Source: Bacteroidales bacterium UBA4179 (GTDB lineage Bacteria > Bacteroidota > Bacteroidia > Bacteroidales > Dysgonomonadaceae). Taken from it: a stretch of DNA of 64,000 bases. Below the pieces are notes generated by a model, which searched no databases, was not told the DNA's origin, and saw nothing but the letters and a program-made list of their open reading frames with translations. A program made the position numbers and the translations under genes. The stretch spans positions 123,195 through 187,194 of the forward strand of contig DFUT01000044.1 in NCBI GenBank assembly GCA_002381125.1, read 5' to 3'. Shown piece by piece: positions 46,196-56,700 of the stretch (position 1 is its first letter; each line of letters begins with the position of its first letter).

Positions 46196-46272
46196 GGCGA
46201 GATAGCTCAGCTGGTTAGAGCGCATGATTCATAATCATGAGGTCGGGGGATCGTGCCCCCCTCTCGCTACCA
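46196..46272 (+). tRNA. tRNA-Met (anticodon CAT), elongator type
   Basis: A 77-base cloverleaf with CCA encoded. The acceptor stem pairs GGCGAGA with TCTCGCT, the first pair being G-T. The anticodon arm is ATGATTCATAATCAT with anticodon CAT. The first-pair form and D-arm AGCTCAGCTGGTTAGAGC look like an elongator rather than an initiator tRNA; tRNA-Ile2 with a modified CAT cannot be fully excluded. The T-stem GGGGG/CCCCC encloses the loop ATCGTGC, which differs from the usual TTCRANY. Confidence 0.92.
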
Positions 46273-46276
46273 ATTG

Positions 46277-46319
46277 ACAAAAAACACTTATCGGTAATTT
46301 TTCGATAAGTGTTTTTTGT
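46277..46319. terminator. Strong hairpin terminator between convergent genes
   Basis: Perfect 17-base stem: ACAAAAAACACTTATCG (46277-46293) pairs with CGATAAGTGTTTTTTGT (46303-46319) around a nine-base loop. A-rich and T-rich flanks on both sides make it able to act in both directions, ending the tRNA transcript and the - strand transcript from the right. Confidence 0.8.
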
Positions 46320-46438
46320 TTTACGCCCACCTTTAATGTGCTGACAAAATTCATATTGTGTCGCACTTGGCCGATTGAATCTACACTTTTCGCCTACATC
46401 ATGGTTGTAAAATCGGATAAAATCGCAGGCAATCAGAG

Positions 46439-48610
46439 TCAGAGTATTGCCCGGTAATTTAAAATGTATTCTCCCCCATCGCCATCAAGAAAAAGTCGAT
46501 AGCGGTTGTTGCCAAGAAATTCTATCTTGCCTCGAGAAGTCTTTGGCCTGCTTTTACTCGAAAATACCAGATACCCCGTTCCACCGGAAGAAGTCACTTT
46601 TATTGTCTTTTTATCCATAAACACACGTATATCACCATGTGGTGTGGGCACAGATCCTTCTATCCATTTCAAACCGCCCAAGGAAGGTTCGACGGAAAAT
46701 TCTTCGTACCCCGGTTTTACGGGCGATACGCCTAGATAGTATTTCCCCAACAGATAAAGCGGAGCGGCTCCCCAAGCATGACACAAACTTTTGCCAAAAG
46801 GCCGCCCATACATGGCATAATGCTCGCTACCTTTCTCCGCGGGATTGTATTTTTCCCAAAATGAAGTAGCTCCCAATTTAAGCATCCCGCCCCAATACGC
46901 TTTAATTTCTTTTGTAACATAAGGTTGCTCACCAAGAGCACAAAGCGAAGCCAACTCATAAAAACGCATGTAGGGAGTAGTGATTTTCATGATAACATCG
47001 TTCAGTAGGACATTTTCTCTGATGGCCTGTTTTTTTTCGCTGTCGACATAATCGAACAACACGGCAAAGATATTGGCATAACGAGTAACCTCATCGCTTT
47101 TTATACCGTCCTTTCGGTTATGAACAAAAGCTTTTTTGCGATCGTCCCAAAAAAAAGTATCGAGTTTGGAAAAAAGCGCATTACTCAAAGCCGTATACTT
47201 CTTTTCGTCCGTTTCGTTACCTGTGATGCCTGCGCAAAGCGCCATCGTCTGTAAGCTTTTACAGAAAAGCAATTGTTCGAAAGAAAGTTCGCCTTGTTTG
47301 TCCATAAATCCGTCGGCCCAATCCACAAAAACCCAATCGCCCGGCAATCCTTCCACCATACCATCGGCATTGGTTCTTCCGAGCACGAAATCCATTAAAC
47401 TTACCATATTGGGGTAAATCTGTTTGATAAAATGAAGATCGCCGGTATAAAGATAATAATCGTAAATGCTCATAAACCAATAGAAAGTATAATCCATAAT
47501 GGTATTGATATGCGAAGTGACGGGGTCTTTGCCGCGCAACAGGTTGATGGTGCGAGTAACCGTGTTTGAATCGAAAAAGAGATAATAATTCATGAGGTAA
47601 CTTTGAATAGCATCGCCCGACCATACCCATCGATCGCGTTTGATGCCGTCGAGAAAAACCTCGCGCGTGGTCAAGTGCAGCGTATAGGCAGCCACCTCCC
47701 AAATGCGATTGATCTCCTCGTCATTGCAACGAAAAGCCCCTCTGTAATCGAGAGGTGCAAATTCGTACATCATCGACAAACTGTCAAAATGTACACCTTC
47801 ATCGCTTTCAATATACACATAACGGAAGGCTTTCGAGTGGGGAAGCGTAAAATCTTCGGCCTTATCGTTGTTTACACTGATCTTGTCCAGTGTCTCGCAT
47901 TTATCGACAGAAAGCGCCTCTTCGCGCGATTCGCCGTAATATATTCCTACTTCACCCCTGCCGTGCAGCTGATGAAACGTTACATAGCCAATGGTCTCTT
48001 TACCGAAATCGACCAATGTTCCCTTTCCTACTTCAGTCATACTTAAAGAACTCATAGGCATTTGATCTAACTTGAATAACGACGGACGTTGGGCGGGACT
48101 ATCGAAATTCCACGAGGCGGCATTCTGATACACGGTTGTCGATTTGTCGGAAGCTTTCCCCGACTCGTCGATCCATTCCTTGTCTTCGAAAGTAACTTTC
48201 CACGAAGAATCGGTAAACACCGTTTTACCCTCTACATATATCGCAGGCACACAGGACTGATTGTGAACCTTGATGTTCAACGTATGTTTACCCGAAGGAA
48301 GTATCATTTTTTGAGGCATGCCTTCCTGAAGTTTGCCATCGAGTTTCACATTATAGCGTCCTTCGGCATAAATATGAATCTCTTCAGGTGTTTTCAAATC
48401 AAATTCGTTGGAAAATTCGATCAACACGTAATGGCTGTCCATTTTCCAGAATGGCGGAAAGAATGCGCCTCTTTCGGTTCGTCGGTTATTGACTTCGTTT
48501 CCCAACCAAATATCGTAATCGCCCGGATACCATATCCACGTGCCCTGTCCAAAGCAAAAAGTGAATATCGACATAAAAAGCAAGGTAAAAAGAGCAATTC
48601 GTTTCATCAT
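46439..48610 (-). CDS. GH78-family alpha-L-rhamnosidase-like glycoside hydrolase
   Basis: A 723-residue exported enzyme (signal peptide MMKRIALFTLLFMSIFTFCFG). After an N-terminal jellyroll-like region comes the (alpha/alpha)6 catalytic barrel with TREVFLDGIKRDRWVWSGDAIQSYLMNYYLFFD (about residues 310-345), and a C-terminal beta domain (YEEFSVEPSLGGLKWIEGSVPTPHGDI). GH78 enzymes remove L-rhamnose by inversion. In the usual signature the general acid is the Glu of an RER-like motif before W.GD; here it reads RDRW, with Asp. It starts 11 bases after the beta-helix gene and is the last gene of the cluster. Confidence 0.82.
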   Translation of the reverse strand: MMKRIALFTLLFMSIFTFCFGQGTWIWYPGDYDIWLGNEVNNRRTERGAFFPPFWKMDSHYVLIEFSNEFDLKTPEEIHIYAEGRYNVKLDGKLQEGMPQKMILPSGKHTLNIKVHNQSCVPAIYVEGKTVFTDSSWKVTFEDKEWIDESGKASDKSTTVYQNAASWNFDSPAQRPSLFKLDQMPMSSLSMTEVGKGTLVDFGKETIGYVTFHQLHGRGEVGIYYGESREEALSVDKCETLDKISVNNDKAEDFTLPHSKAFRYVYIESDEGVHFDSLSMMYEFAPLDYRGAFRCNDEEINRIWEVAAYTLHLTTREVFLDGIKRDRWVWSGDAIQSYLMNYYLFFDSNTVTRTINLLRGKDPVTSHINTIMDYTFYWFMSIYDYYLYTGDLHFIKQIYPNMVSLMDFVLGRTNADGMVEGLPGDWVFVDWADGFMDKQGELSFEQLLFCKSLQTMALCAGITGNETDEKKYTALSNALFSKLDTFFWDDRKKAFVHNRKDGIKSDEVTRYANIFAVLFDYVDSEKKQAIRENVLLNDVIMKITTPYMRFYELASLCALGEQPYVTKEIKAYWGGMLKLGATSFWEKYNPAEKGSEHYAMYGRPFGKSLCHAWGAAPLYLLGKYYLGVSPVKPGYEEFSVEPSLGGLKWIEGSVPTPHGDIRVFMDKKTIKVTSSGGTGYLVFSSKSRPKTSRGKIEFLGNNRYRLFLDGDGGEYILNYRAIL

Positions 48611-48621
48611 CTTCCATATTT

Positions 48622-50514
48622 TTATTTGTCCTTTAAATAGAAATAGGCCGGCTGCAATCCGGCTCTTTCACGTACGGCATCATCCACCATCGGACCGTTG
48701 TTTTCCCACACCACGCCGGGACCGTTGGCGTTCTGCAAAAATTTTTCCGCATCGCACCAATTGTTTTTAACCTCAATATACGAAGACCCTTCGTCGGTAT
48801 ACAAATAAAACCAATGGTCGGGATCATGGGCATATGGTGAAAGGACAATGTCGTGAACATAATTTTCGGCAATTACGCTATAAGGCTGAGCAGATAGCGT
48901 ATAAATTCCGGCCACATCGTGCATGTGTTCGGCAAAATGATGCACATTGTTGGCAATGATCCGATTGTTTCTCATGCAGTTTCTGCTCCTCGTCCATCCC
49001 CACCCCACGCTAATTCCGGTGTAAGGCAAATCGCATATCTCATTGTGCCGAATAAGGATATCCCTCACATAGCCGGCACAAATTCCCACACATCCCCAAT
49101 CTTCGTTACCCACATTGGCAATGTAATTGTTTTCGATAACCTGACGGCTACAAACTTCCCGTTCGTTGCAAGGGCAATAGGGCAAATGGGTTTCAAAGGA
49201 AGTCTCGGAAAATATGCCGATTTGTATACCATTGCCGGCAATATCGCTAAAAAGACAACCGACAACTTGCGTATCCCGTGTCGTCTTCTTGAAATCTAAA
49301 CCACAGGAACCGAGATGTTCAAATGTGCAATTCTCGAAAACGATGTGATGCGCAGCTTCTACTTCCACTGCTGCCGGAGGACGACCAATCCATGCCTGAT
49401 TATCCAGAGGGTGATTACCATCGCCTCTTTCCTGCTTGGGTATCAATCGATAAGCATCGATCAGGTACATTCCTGCCTGCAACGGCACATGACCTTTCTC
49501 AGACGGACGCAGCCAGGTAGTATGATTGAAATGAATATTCTCAAAACGAATATGCTCCACCGGTCTGTCCACCGTTCCTTTAACTTCCACAAGGGTTTCC
49601 ACAAAGGGTATAACCGCTGAAACTTTGTTTATTTCTTCTCCCGGCATAGGATAATAATAAAGGCGCGAAACATCTTTATTGAAATACCATTCGCCGGGTC
49701 GGTCGAGCAACCCAAGGGCATTGGTGACATAAAACGGCGAATTGACACCTTCGCCAATCATCGGTCTCGGCCAAGGATGTTCAAATTGGATCCGACTTTC
49801 GGGCGAATGAAACGTTATGCCCGCAGAATCACCCCTAAAAGCGATCGACTGAATTCTCAATACGGCTATAGCCCACATCTGATGAAGTATAAGTTCGGCA
49901 TGGGGTGCATTTCTTATTTTCTCTACCGCCTTTGCCGGCACCCAAAGAATTTCATTTTCGGTATCGTCGGCAAGAATCCGGTCCATCTGTCTGAAATCAG
50001 CAACATTTCGCGCTCTTACCGCTTTTCTTCCATCGATCCACAGTTGCCTGAAGTCGACCACGTTGCCATTAATTAAGGGCACATCAACCATCCAAATTTT
50101 ATTCTGCGCTTCAGGCGGCAAACCCTTGACTCTGCCTGCACGTTTCCAGCCGGATAGTTCTACGCCACCACTAATAATCACACCATTGCCCTCGATCCCC
50201 TTGATAAGGGTCGGGGAACCGGGTGTTCCCGAGTCTTCAGGACGTATTAAAAGAGGGTCAGGTTGACAATATATCCCTTTCTCCAACAAAATGTTTATAC
50301 CATTTCCGACAGATGGATCATTTAAACGTCTCATCTCTCTTGCCTGACGCAAAGCAGCATGCAGCGTTTGCTTTGGTTGCTCTCGCAACAACCCGCTATT
50401 CTTGTCGTTACCGTAGGGAGAAACCCAAATGTCTGCACAAAAAGCTTTAATTGCAGCCATCAACACCATCAAAACAATCCATGTTTTTCTTTTATTCCTC
50501 ATTTTATTGAACAT
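48622..50514 (-). CDS. Right-handed parallel beta-helix protein (possibly GH141-like)
   Basis: A 630-residue exported protein with signal peptide ending near AIKAFCA, then DIWVSPYGNDKNSGLLREQPKQTLHAALRQAREMRR, the typical opening of secreted beta-helix polysaccharide enzymes. Repeating turns such as HIVFENCTFEHLGSCGLDF, TQVVGCLFSDIAGNGIQIG and ILIRHNEICDLPYTGISVGWGW show the helix. The general layout fits glycoside hydrolase family 141 or a related beta-helix hydrolase rather than a pectate lyase; the family is not certain. Its ATG directly follows the GH127 stop, and GH78 follows it, so all three probably act on the same glycan. Confidence 0.7.
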   Translation of the reverse strand: MFNKMRNKRKTWIVLMVLMAAIKAFCADIWVSPYGNDKNSGLLREQPKQTLHAALRQAREMRRLNDPSVGNGINILLEKGIYCQPDPLLIRPEDSGTPGSPTLIKGIEGNGVIISGGVELSGWKRAGRVKGLPPEAQNKIWMVDVPLINGNVVDFRQLWIDGRKAVRARNVADFRQMDRILADDTENEILWVPAKAVEKIRNAPHAELILHQMWAIAVLRIQSIAFRGDSAGITFHSPESRIQFEHPWPRPMIGEGVNSPFYVTNALGLLDRPGEWYFNKDVSRLYYYPMPGEEINKVSAVIPFVETLVEVKGTVDRPVEHIRFENIHFNHTTWLRPSEKGHVPLQAGMYLIDAYRLIPKQERGDGNHPLDNQAWIGRPPAAVEVEAAHHIVFENCTFEHLGSCGLDFKKTTRDTQVVGCLFSDIAGNGIQIGIFSETSFETHLPYCPCNEREVCSRQVIENNYIANVGNEDWGCVGICAGYVRDILIRHNEICDLPYTGISVGWGWTRSRNCMRNNRIIANNVHHFAEHMHDVAGIYTLSAQPYSVIAENYVHDIVLSPYAHDPDHWFYLYTDEGSSYIEVKNNWCDAEKFLQNANGPGVVWENNGPMVDDAVRERAGLQPAYFYLKDK

Positions 50515-52548
50515 TTATCTCGATACCGGCATCCAAACCGTCATTTCTCCTTTTCCCCTGTTGCCCCAAGCATAATACGGGATCAACCGTACCGATAGGG
50601 TTTGTTTCCTATTCTTTATCGGTCGATACAGGGTATTCCCCCACAAAGTATTATCCGAAACGACTTTTGCCTCGCCTTCGAGACACACGAGCGGACTGTT
50701 GGCAATTTCTATTTTTCGTGGGGTCAATTTAATGTCTGCAGGCAACAAAATATCGTCGATAGCATATCCATCTTCCACATCGACCGATTCTAAACAATAA
50801 ACCACCGGTCCTCTCTTGACGGCTACCTGGTTTCGGGTTTCTTCTACCAATGGATTGGATTCTATCAACTGCGCCTCCATATCCAAATTCAATAAAATAA
50901 TGTCTCCTTTTTTCCATTTTCTTTCTATTTGCGCATATGAACCCGATTTTAAAGGAATTCCCACAGGTTTCCCATTAACCTTCAGCACGGCAGCCTTACA
51001 CCAGGAAGGAATCCGAAAATAAAAAGAAAAATTCTTTTCTTCGGAAATTTCATCCAGTTTGACAACTATTTCCCCGTCCCAAGGATAATCGGTCGTCTGG
51101 GTAAGCCGTATTTCCAATCCATCTGGTAATGTCGTACTTAATTCATTGCCTCCATAAAGATGAAACCAAATTCCCGAATCGGAAACAGAATAGGCATAGT
51201 TATGAGCCTCACAGAGTGTTCTCACCGTATTTGGCGGGCAACAAAAACAACTGATATACGATGTTCGTTCTTTTGGCCAACGCAATACGTAAGGGAAATC
51301 TTTCGAAATGCGCAGCGGATTGGTGTAAAAAAACTTTTTGCCGTCGAGACTTACACCTGAAAGAATACTGTTATAGAGCGTAGTTTCCACAACATCGGCA
51401 TATTTTTCCTTACCCGTTAGTTGCAGCATCCGCCAATTGAACAACAGATTGCCAATGTTTGCACACGTTTCGTTGTGAGCAGTAATGTTGGGTAATTGAT
51501 AGGCACGACCGTAAGCCTGGTGAATTTTTTGAATGGAATCGGGTTCATAACACGTACCGTCGGGAGAAACTCCATCGTATAAAGCCCCACAACCTCCGGT
51601 TATATACATTTTCCTACTGACGATATCCTGTTGAATCAACTCCAAATTTCCTTTCAACTTCTGTTCTCCTGTTTCAGCATAAACATCGGCAACACCGGCA
51701 TAAAGATAGTTTGCCCTTACGGCATGTCCCATTGCAGTGGTCTGTTCACGAAAAGGAATCCTGTCCTGATTATCGTCCGTTCCGTTTTCAACCATTCCCC
51801 TAATATCGATAAGATTTTTTGCCAACTCCAGATAAACCGGATTACCGGTTGTGCGAAACATCTCCACAATACCCATATAATGAGAAGGACAAATGGCATT
51901 TCTTGCCAATTCGGCAGAAGCCGTCTCGTAAAAACGGCACAAAAAATCGGCTGCCTTAATGGCCGCTTCCAACAAAGTACGTTTTCCGGTAGCACGATAA
52001 TGAACACAAGCTGCCGTCATCAAATGTCCCAAATTATAAGTTTCGAAATTCAACCTGTCGCTGAACGCCGTCTCCTTGCTTGTTCCCTTTCTCTCCTCAA
52101 TAATCACGGGAGTATGAATGTAACCATCGGCACGCTGAGCTTTAACAATCGTCCGAATGATGCGATCCATCAAACTGTCCAATTCAGAATTTTTGGTCAC
52201 GGCATACACCGCAGCAACACCTTCGAGCCATTTGTAAAAATCACCATCATGAAAAGGTGGACCGGAATGGGTACCTTCCTTCTCTCCTGCAGCAATTTCA
52301 AAATTTCTAAATGCATGGGAAATTTCAGGGTTATTTAGCGTTTTCCACATACTGAGAATCATGGTATCCTTGTATACTTCAAACCGTTCTGCCCAAAAGC
52401 CTTTTGTCCATCGCATACCTTCCATATCCACATTTCTCATCTTTACATAATTGCTGTGGCTTGTATTCATCAATCCTTTCTCCTGCGCGGACAACAATAA
52501 CGGTAAAAGCAAAAAAAGGCATAACATTTTAGCGGTTTTCATCATCAA
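50515..52548 (-). CDS. GH127-family beta-L-arabinofuranosidase-like enzyme
   Basis: A 677-residue exported glycoside hydrolase (signal peptide within the first 22 residues). Landmarks are SGPPFHDGDFYKWLEGVAAVYA, AVRANYLYAGVADVYAETGE, and the zinc-site pieces NITAHNETCANIGNLLFNWRM and CFCCPPNTVRTLCEA. In GH127 a Cys nucleophile and a Zn-Cys3-Glu site are assembled from just these two segments, and all the Glu and Cys residues are present. The family removes beta-L-arabinofuranose or related sugars from plant glycans. It is the first of three hydrolase genes packed on the - strand. Confidence 0.88.
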   Translation of the reverse strand: MMMKTAKMLCLFLLLPLLLSAQEKGLMNTSHSNYVKMRNVDMEGMRWTKGFWAERFEVYKDTMILSMWKTLNNPEISHAFRNFEIAAGEKEGTHSGPPFHDGDFYKWLEGVAAVYAVTKNSELDSLMDRIIRTIVKAQRADGYIHTPVIIEERKGTSKETAFSDRLNFETYNLGHLMTAACVHYRATGKRTLLEAAIKAADFLCRFYETASAELARNAICPSHYMGIVEMFRTTGNPVYLELAKNLIDIRGMVENGTDDNQDRIPFREQTTAMGHAVRANYLYAGVADVYAETGEQKLKGNLELIQQDIVSRKMYITGGCGALYDGVSPDGTCYEPDSIQKIHQAYGRAYQLPNITAHNETCANIGNLLFNWRMLQLTGKEKYADVVETTLYNSILSGVSLDGKKFFYTNPLRISKDFPYVLRWPKERTSYISCFCCPPNTVRTLCEAHNYAYSVSDSGIWFHLYGGNELSTTLPDGLEIRLTQTTDYPWDGEIVVKLDEISEEKNFSFYFRIPSWCKAAVLKVNGKPVGIPLKSGSYAQIERKWKKGDIILLNLDMEAQLIESNPLVEETRNQVAVKRGPVVYCLESVDVEDGYAIDDILLPADIKLTPRKIEIANSPLVCLEGEAKVVSDNTLWGNTLYRPIKNRKQTLSVRLIPYYAWGNRGKGEMTVWMPVSR

Positions 52549-52643
52549 TCATCTATTTTTATCGATTATTCATGAAGTACGATATAGTCGATTCTTTAAA
52601 AAAAATCTATGTATAAACAAAGATTTCGCAAGAAACTTTTCTG

Positions 52644-52680
52644 AAAAAATCAGCCGAAAAACACACCGGAGAGGCCGACT
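52644..52680 (-). terminator. Possible terminator after the FecR-like gene
   Basis: Read on the - strand, GTCGGCC (one mismatch) pairs with GGCTGA around about 16 bases, followed by six T. It would separate the sigma/FecR-like pair from the GH127 gene. The stem is short and imperfect, so confidence is low. Confidence 0.35.
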
Positions 52681-52682
52681 AG

Positions 52683-52946
52683 TTAGATTTTTACGTTTTT
52701 CTGAATTGAAAAAATAATCCTCTTTTTTAAATCTTCAGATTCATCCTGATACAAACACGATTTATCTTCGTTCTCAAACAAGATAATCTTTTCGGCTGTT
52801 TTGGCTATATCGGCAAGTTCAGGATATTCATGCTTTAATTGCCTTAATGTTCTTTCCCAGTATTCAACGGCAACATCGGATTTATTAATTACATAATCCA
52901 AAAAACTTTCGCTTACCAAGAAATCGGTTACATCGTATTTTTTCAC
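52683..52946 (-). CDS. FecR N-terminal-like small protein (truncated anti-sigma factor)
   Basis: An 87-residue soluble protein beginning MKKYDVTDFLVSESFLDYVINKSDVAVEYWERTLRQLKHEYPELADIAKTAEKII. This is the pattern of the cytoplasmic sigma-binding domain at the start of Bacteroidetes FecR anti-sigma factors (F..WV.......W..W....P......A). The membrane helix and periplasmic FecR domain, normally another 200 or more residues, are missing; only about 130 non-coding bases remain before GH127. It lies 89 bases after the ECF sigma gene, the usual place for FecR. Either a decayed remnant or a naturally short soluble anti-sigma protein. Confidence 0.6.
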   Translation of the reverse strand: MKKYDVTDFLVSESFLDYVINKSDVAVEYWERTLRQLKHEYPELADIAKTAEKIILFENEDKSCLYQDESEDLKKRIIFSIQKNVKI

Positions 52947-53035
52947 AAATTTCTGTTTTGTATTTTTTCTTTAAGACGAAATACAAAAACGGAATGTACT
53001 CATTATTTCACCACTATTTCACAATTTCACAAATC

Positions 53036-53626
53036 TCAAACAACAAGTGTACGCAATTTTGTTAAACCTCTATAAATAAGATTTCTTACAGACTGATAAT
53101 TAATACCCATAATATTGCAAATATCGTCGTATTTTCGTTCTTCAAGGTAGTAAAGGGTAATAGCTTCTCGCTGGCGAGAAGATAATTTATCCAATAAAAA
53201 CGAAACTTTAGTATCAACCAACTCTTTTTTTTCCGAAGAAATATAATCGACTTCAACATCATCGGGAGAAACCGGTTGATAATCATCAATTTGTCTCTCT
53301 GTTAGACGATTATTTTTTCTCATTTCGTCATATAACTTATTTCTTAAAGACACAAAGAGATAGGATTTGAAATTCAAAACGTTATGCAATTCTTCTCGTT
53401 TATTGTAAATTTTGATAAATACATCATGAATACAATCTTTTAACAATTCACGGTCATTTGTCAACTTGCATCCATAATTAAAAAGAACATTCGCATATAA
53501 ATCATATAATTGCGAAAATGCTTCAATACTCCCTTTTTGAAATGCACTCAACAAGTTTGATGTATTCGTATCTACAGCTTTTACGTAACTCATATTATAT
53601 CGATTATTAGTAGTCATGATTTGCAT
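53036..53626 (-). CDS. ECF-type RNA polymerase sigma-70 factor
   Basis: An extracytoplasmic-function sigma factor of about 196 residues. Region 2 is LLSAFQKGSIEAFSQLYDLYANVLFNYGCKLTNDRELLKDCIHDVFIKIY, region 4 is LSSRQREAITLYYLEERKYDDICNIMGINYQSVRNLIYRGLTKLR. It is of the Bacteroidetes group usually paired with FecR and a SusC transporter to switch on glycan-use genes. Here it is followed by the short FecR-like gene and the hydrolase genes. Possible starts are 53644, 53626 and 53617; 53626 has an AGAAAG stretch upstream. A direct repeat of GGTATTA (about 53667-53685) lies upstream. Confidence 0.9.
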   Translation of the reverse strand: MQIMTTNNRYNMSYVKAVDTNTSNLLSAFQKGSIEAFSQLYDLYANVLFNYGCKLTNDRELLKDCIHDVFIKIYNKREELHNVLNFKSYLFVSLRNKLYDEMRKNNRLTERQIDDYQPVSPDDVEVDYISSEKKELVDTKVSFLLDKLSSRQREAITLYYLEERKYDDICNIMGINYQSVRNLIYRGLTKLRTLVV

Positions 53627-53725
53627 TTTTCTTTCTGCAAACATAAAAGACGTACTCGCAAAAGACTGGTATTATTTGGTATTAGAATAGGAAAAAATGA
53701 TAAATATGTTTTAAAACATAAAAAA

Positions 53726-56700
53726 TTATCGGCTAATTCGTTTAAACCAATATATTTTGTCTTTGTTTTTCGAAGGATGCAATGTATATTGGTTTTTTAC
53801 CATTATTTCATTTCCTATAATTGAAACCTTACCTGTCGCCTCGTTAACGGATTTTAACTGATATAATCCCGACTCGAGAGGTATAAGTACTTCGGGAAAA
53901 TCATTCTCTAAATAAATAATGGCACCTGTATCGAATTCTTCCAATTGGTAACAACCTTCACTTTCTTTCACGACAATATCCATTTTTAAAGCATCTTCCA
54001 AAAAAGAAGGATCATCGATAGGTGGAAGACATGGCAACGATCCCCCGGCCATAAAAATTGCCCACGCCATTTCGGGATAATTTTGAGCAAAATAGGTAAC
54101 TGCCTTCTGAGGATACATTTCCCGATACTCTTTTACTGCTCTATAAGCATCTTTAAATGTCACCTTACCAACTTTCATTAATCTGGCATGTTGACGCGGG
54201 GATAAATTTTTACCTCCTTCCGGAGCATAAAGCGATCCATTATCTTTATAATGCCAATAACGAATATCTATAATATCTACAACAGATGCTCTTTCGGGAT
54301 CAGACAAAATCGCATCCTGAACATCTTTGGTGGCACTGAGTGCAATGAGCGCATCTTTCCCGGTTTCTTTTTCCCATTCACGGATTTCGTCTATCCAAAA
54401 TTGAACAAAATGCAACGGACCGGTAAATTCGGCACCGGTTAATTGCACCACATTTTTATTCTCTGCAAATGCATCCAAACATTGCCTGATGTATTTTTTA
54501 TGTAATTCTTTTCTTATAGGATGTGTTATGTCATAAAACATATCGGCCATAAAGATCCTTTTGTCTCCTGCAAAAGGTACCGGCTCGGGAAATCCGGTAT
54601 TGTTGATATTGTTGGCCGTTCGCCAAGGACAATCTACCCAGTGTGCCCCGGCTTCTAGGATATTGTGCTGAAAATAATTTTCATGGAAAAGAAGAATACC
54701 ATCTTGAGCGCCCTTGTCGGCAAATTCTTTTAATCTCGACCAATACCAGGCATTGGGTTTGTTTAAATCGTATTTACTTAAACCATCCCATGCAGTACCT
54801 TTTCCACTACGAGCAAAAGCCTGCTCATAAAAGGGACCCCATACCTCACCGTTTTTTCGCCTTACACGCTGATGATCATCTCTTCTCCTATCGTACCATA
54901 AACCATAATTATGATCGAGAACCGCAATGTGATTTTCATTCATAAAAGAAATCACGGAATCGATTCTGTCTGTGAGCCCCAATCCTTCTCTACCTGGAAC
55001 AAAACGGGTAATATGCGGTTTTGCTTTAGATAAATAATTGTTCCTCAGTTTTCCATTCCACCATTGAACTTCGATTCTTCCACCTGTTATCAAACGATCA
55101 TCAATACTTATTTTTCCATTCTTTATATCTATAGGGGAGACCATTTTTCCAGGTTTGAGCGCAGAATTCTCTTTTAATTGATCAATACTTTTTAGGTTGT
55201 AACCGTAAAATGTGGGTAAACACAAACTATCCTCTATCCATTCCCTCAATGTTAATCTGGGTTTATAAGCTTCTTGAGCTAATTGCATGGCAAGCTCAAC
55301 AGTTGGACTGCTAGTGGAAGAGGTGTTTAAAGGAAGGATTCTTGCTCGCTCGGAGAAATCTTTTCCCAAGCGCTCCGACAATTGGGCATAGAACAAGCTC
55401 CTGGGCTGAATATGATTATTGGATTCATGCCATTCTCCATTGCCCGCAAACTGCCCCCAACAACCATATGCCCGATTTATGTTCTCGCAAGAAGGAGAAT
55501 AACATTCTATTCCGGAAGCCGTACACTGCCAAAACATGCTGTTGGATGTACCCCAACCCGCACCATTGGTGTTTTGTCCCAAATTCTTATATACCAGATC
55601 GTTCCCATCAATATCAACAATATCAAAAAGCAAACCGCATGCCCAGCTATCGATTGCGCCACTATAACTATACGATTTCATGGTTTCGCATTGCACAAAG
55701 GCATTGGGACCGGGCGCGCAAAAACCGGCACCAAAATCGTGAATCCCTTTTTCGGAATAACACCGTTGAAAAAGATTGAGTTGCCCCATCGTAAGAAAAG
55801 TATTTCGTCGCATCCCCCCGATTTCGGAAACAGGATTGGTTGCAATACAATCTTCTACCGTTATTTTGGACGCTGTTGGCTGAAGAATTACGACACTTCC
55901 CGCAAAATTCCTGAAATGAATCCGCCTGATCCAACAATCCGAGGCATTTTCCACAGAAACTGCCGTCCAACAATGATCTTCATCTTTAAGATTAGTCGAA
56001 TCGTAATCCGATTCAAGCAATAAATTTTCTATTCCGCAATTTGAAATGCGCCCCGGCCATTCATACACAAATATCTTACATGCAGCATCATTCGCATTTA
56101 AAGCCATGCTCAACGGTGCATCAATTTTCACCGTGTTGTTTTTTATCTCTGTAATGGTTCTATCCCAATAAATATCAATATCGCCTTCTTTCCATCCAAG
56201 CGCCGTAATGCCTCCACCAAAATGATCGCAACCGAGTTTTTTAATCCAAGATGCAGTAGAAGGCCTGTATATAATTATTTTATCTCCTTTTTTAAGGTGA
56301 GACGCCCGATCTACTCCCAAAATATGAGAATTCACAGGTACATAGTTGGAAAGAAGTAAAAGCGTATCGATATACCGAATATTATTTAAGCCCTCGATCT
56401 TAATGAAGGCATTTCGATCGACGCCATTCTTTCGCAACACGGTTTCATTTTTACCGGTTCCTCTTAATACTACGCCCGATTTATGAATTACCAACGATTC
56501 ATCAAGGGTAAATATGCCTCTATCCAATAAAACAGAACCTCTGAATCCTGAAGCATCCAAAGGAAGAGTCTCAACAAAATCGATAGCTTGCTGGATCACT
56601 TGAGAAGAATTACCCTCACAATGGGGAACAAAAATTTTATTTTCTATCAAAGGAATGTCTTCCTCTGAGTTTTGATAACCACAAAAAGAAAAATCAAGCA

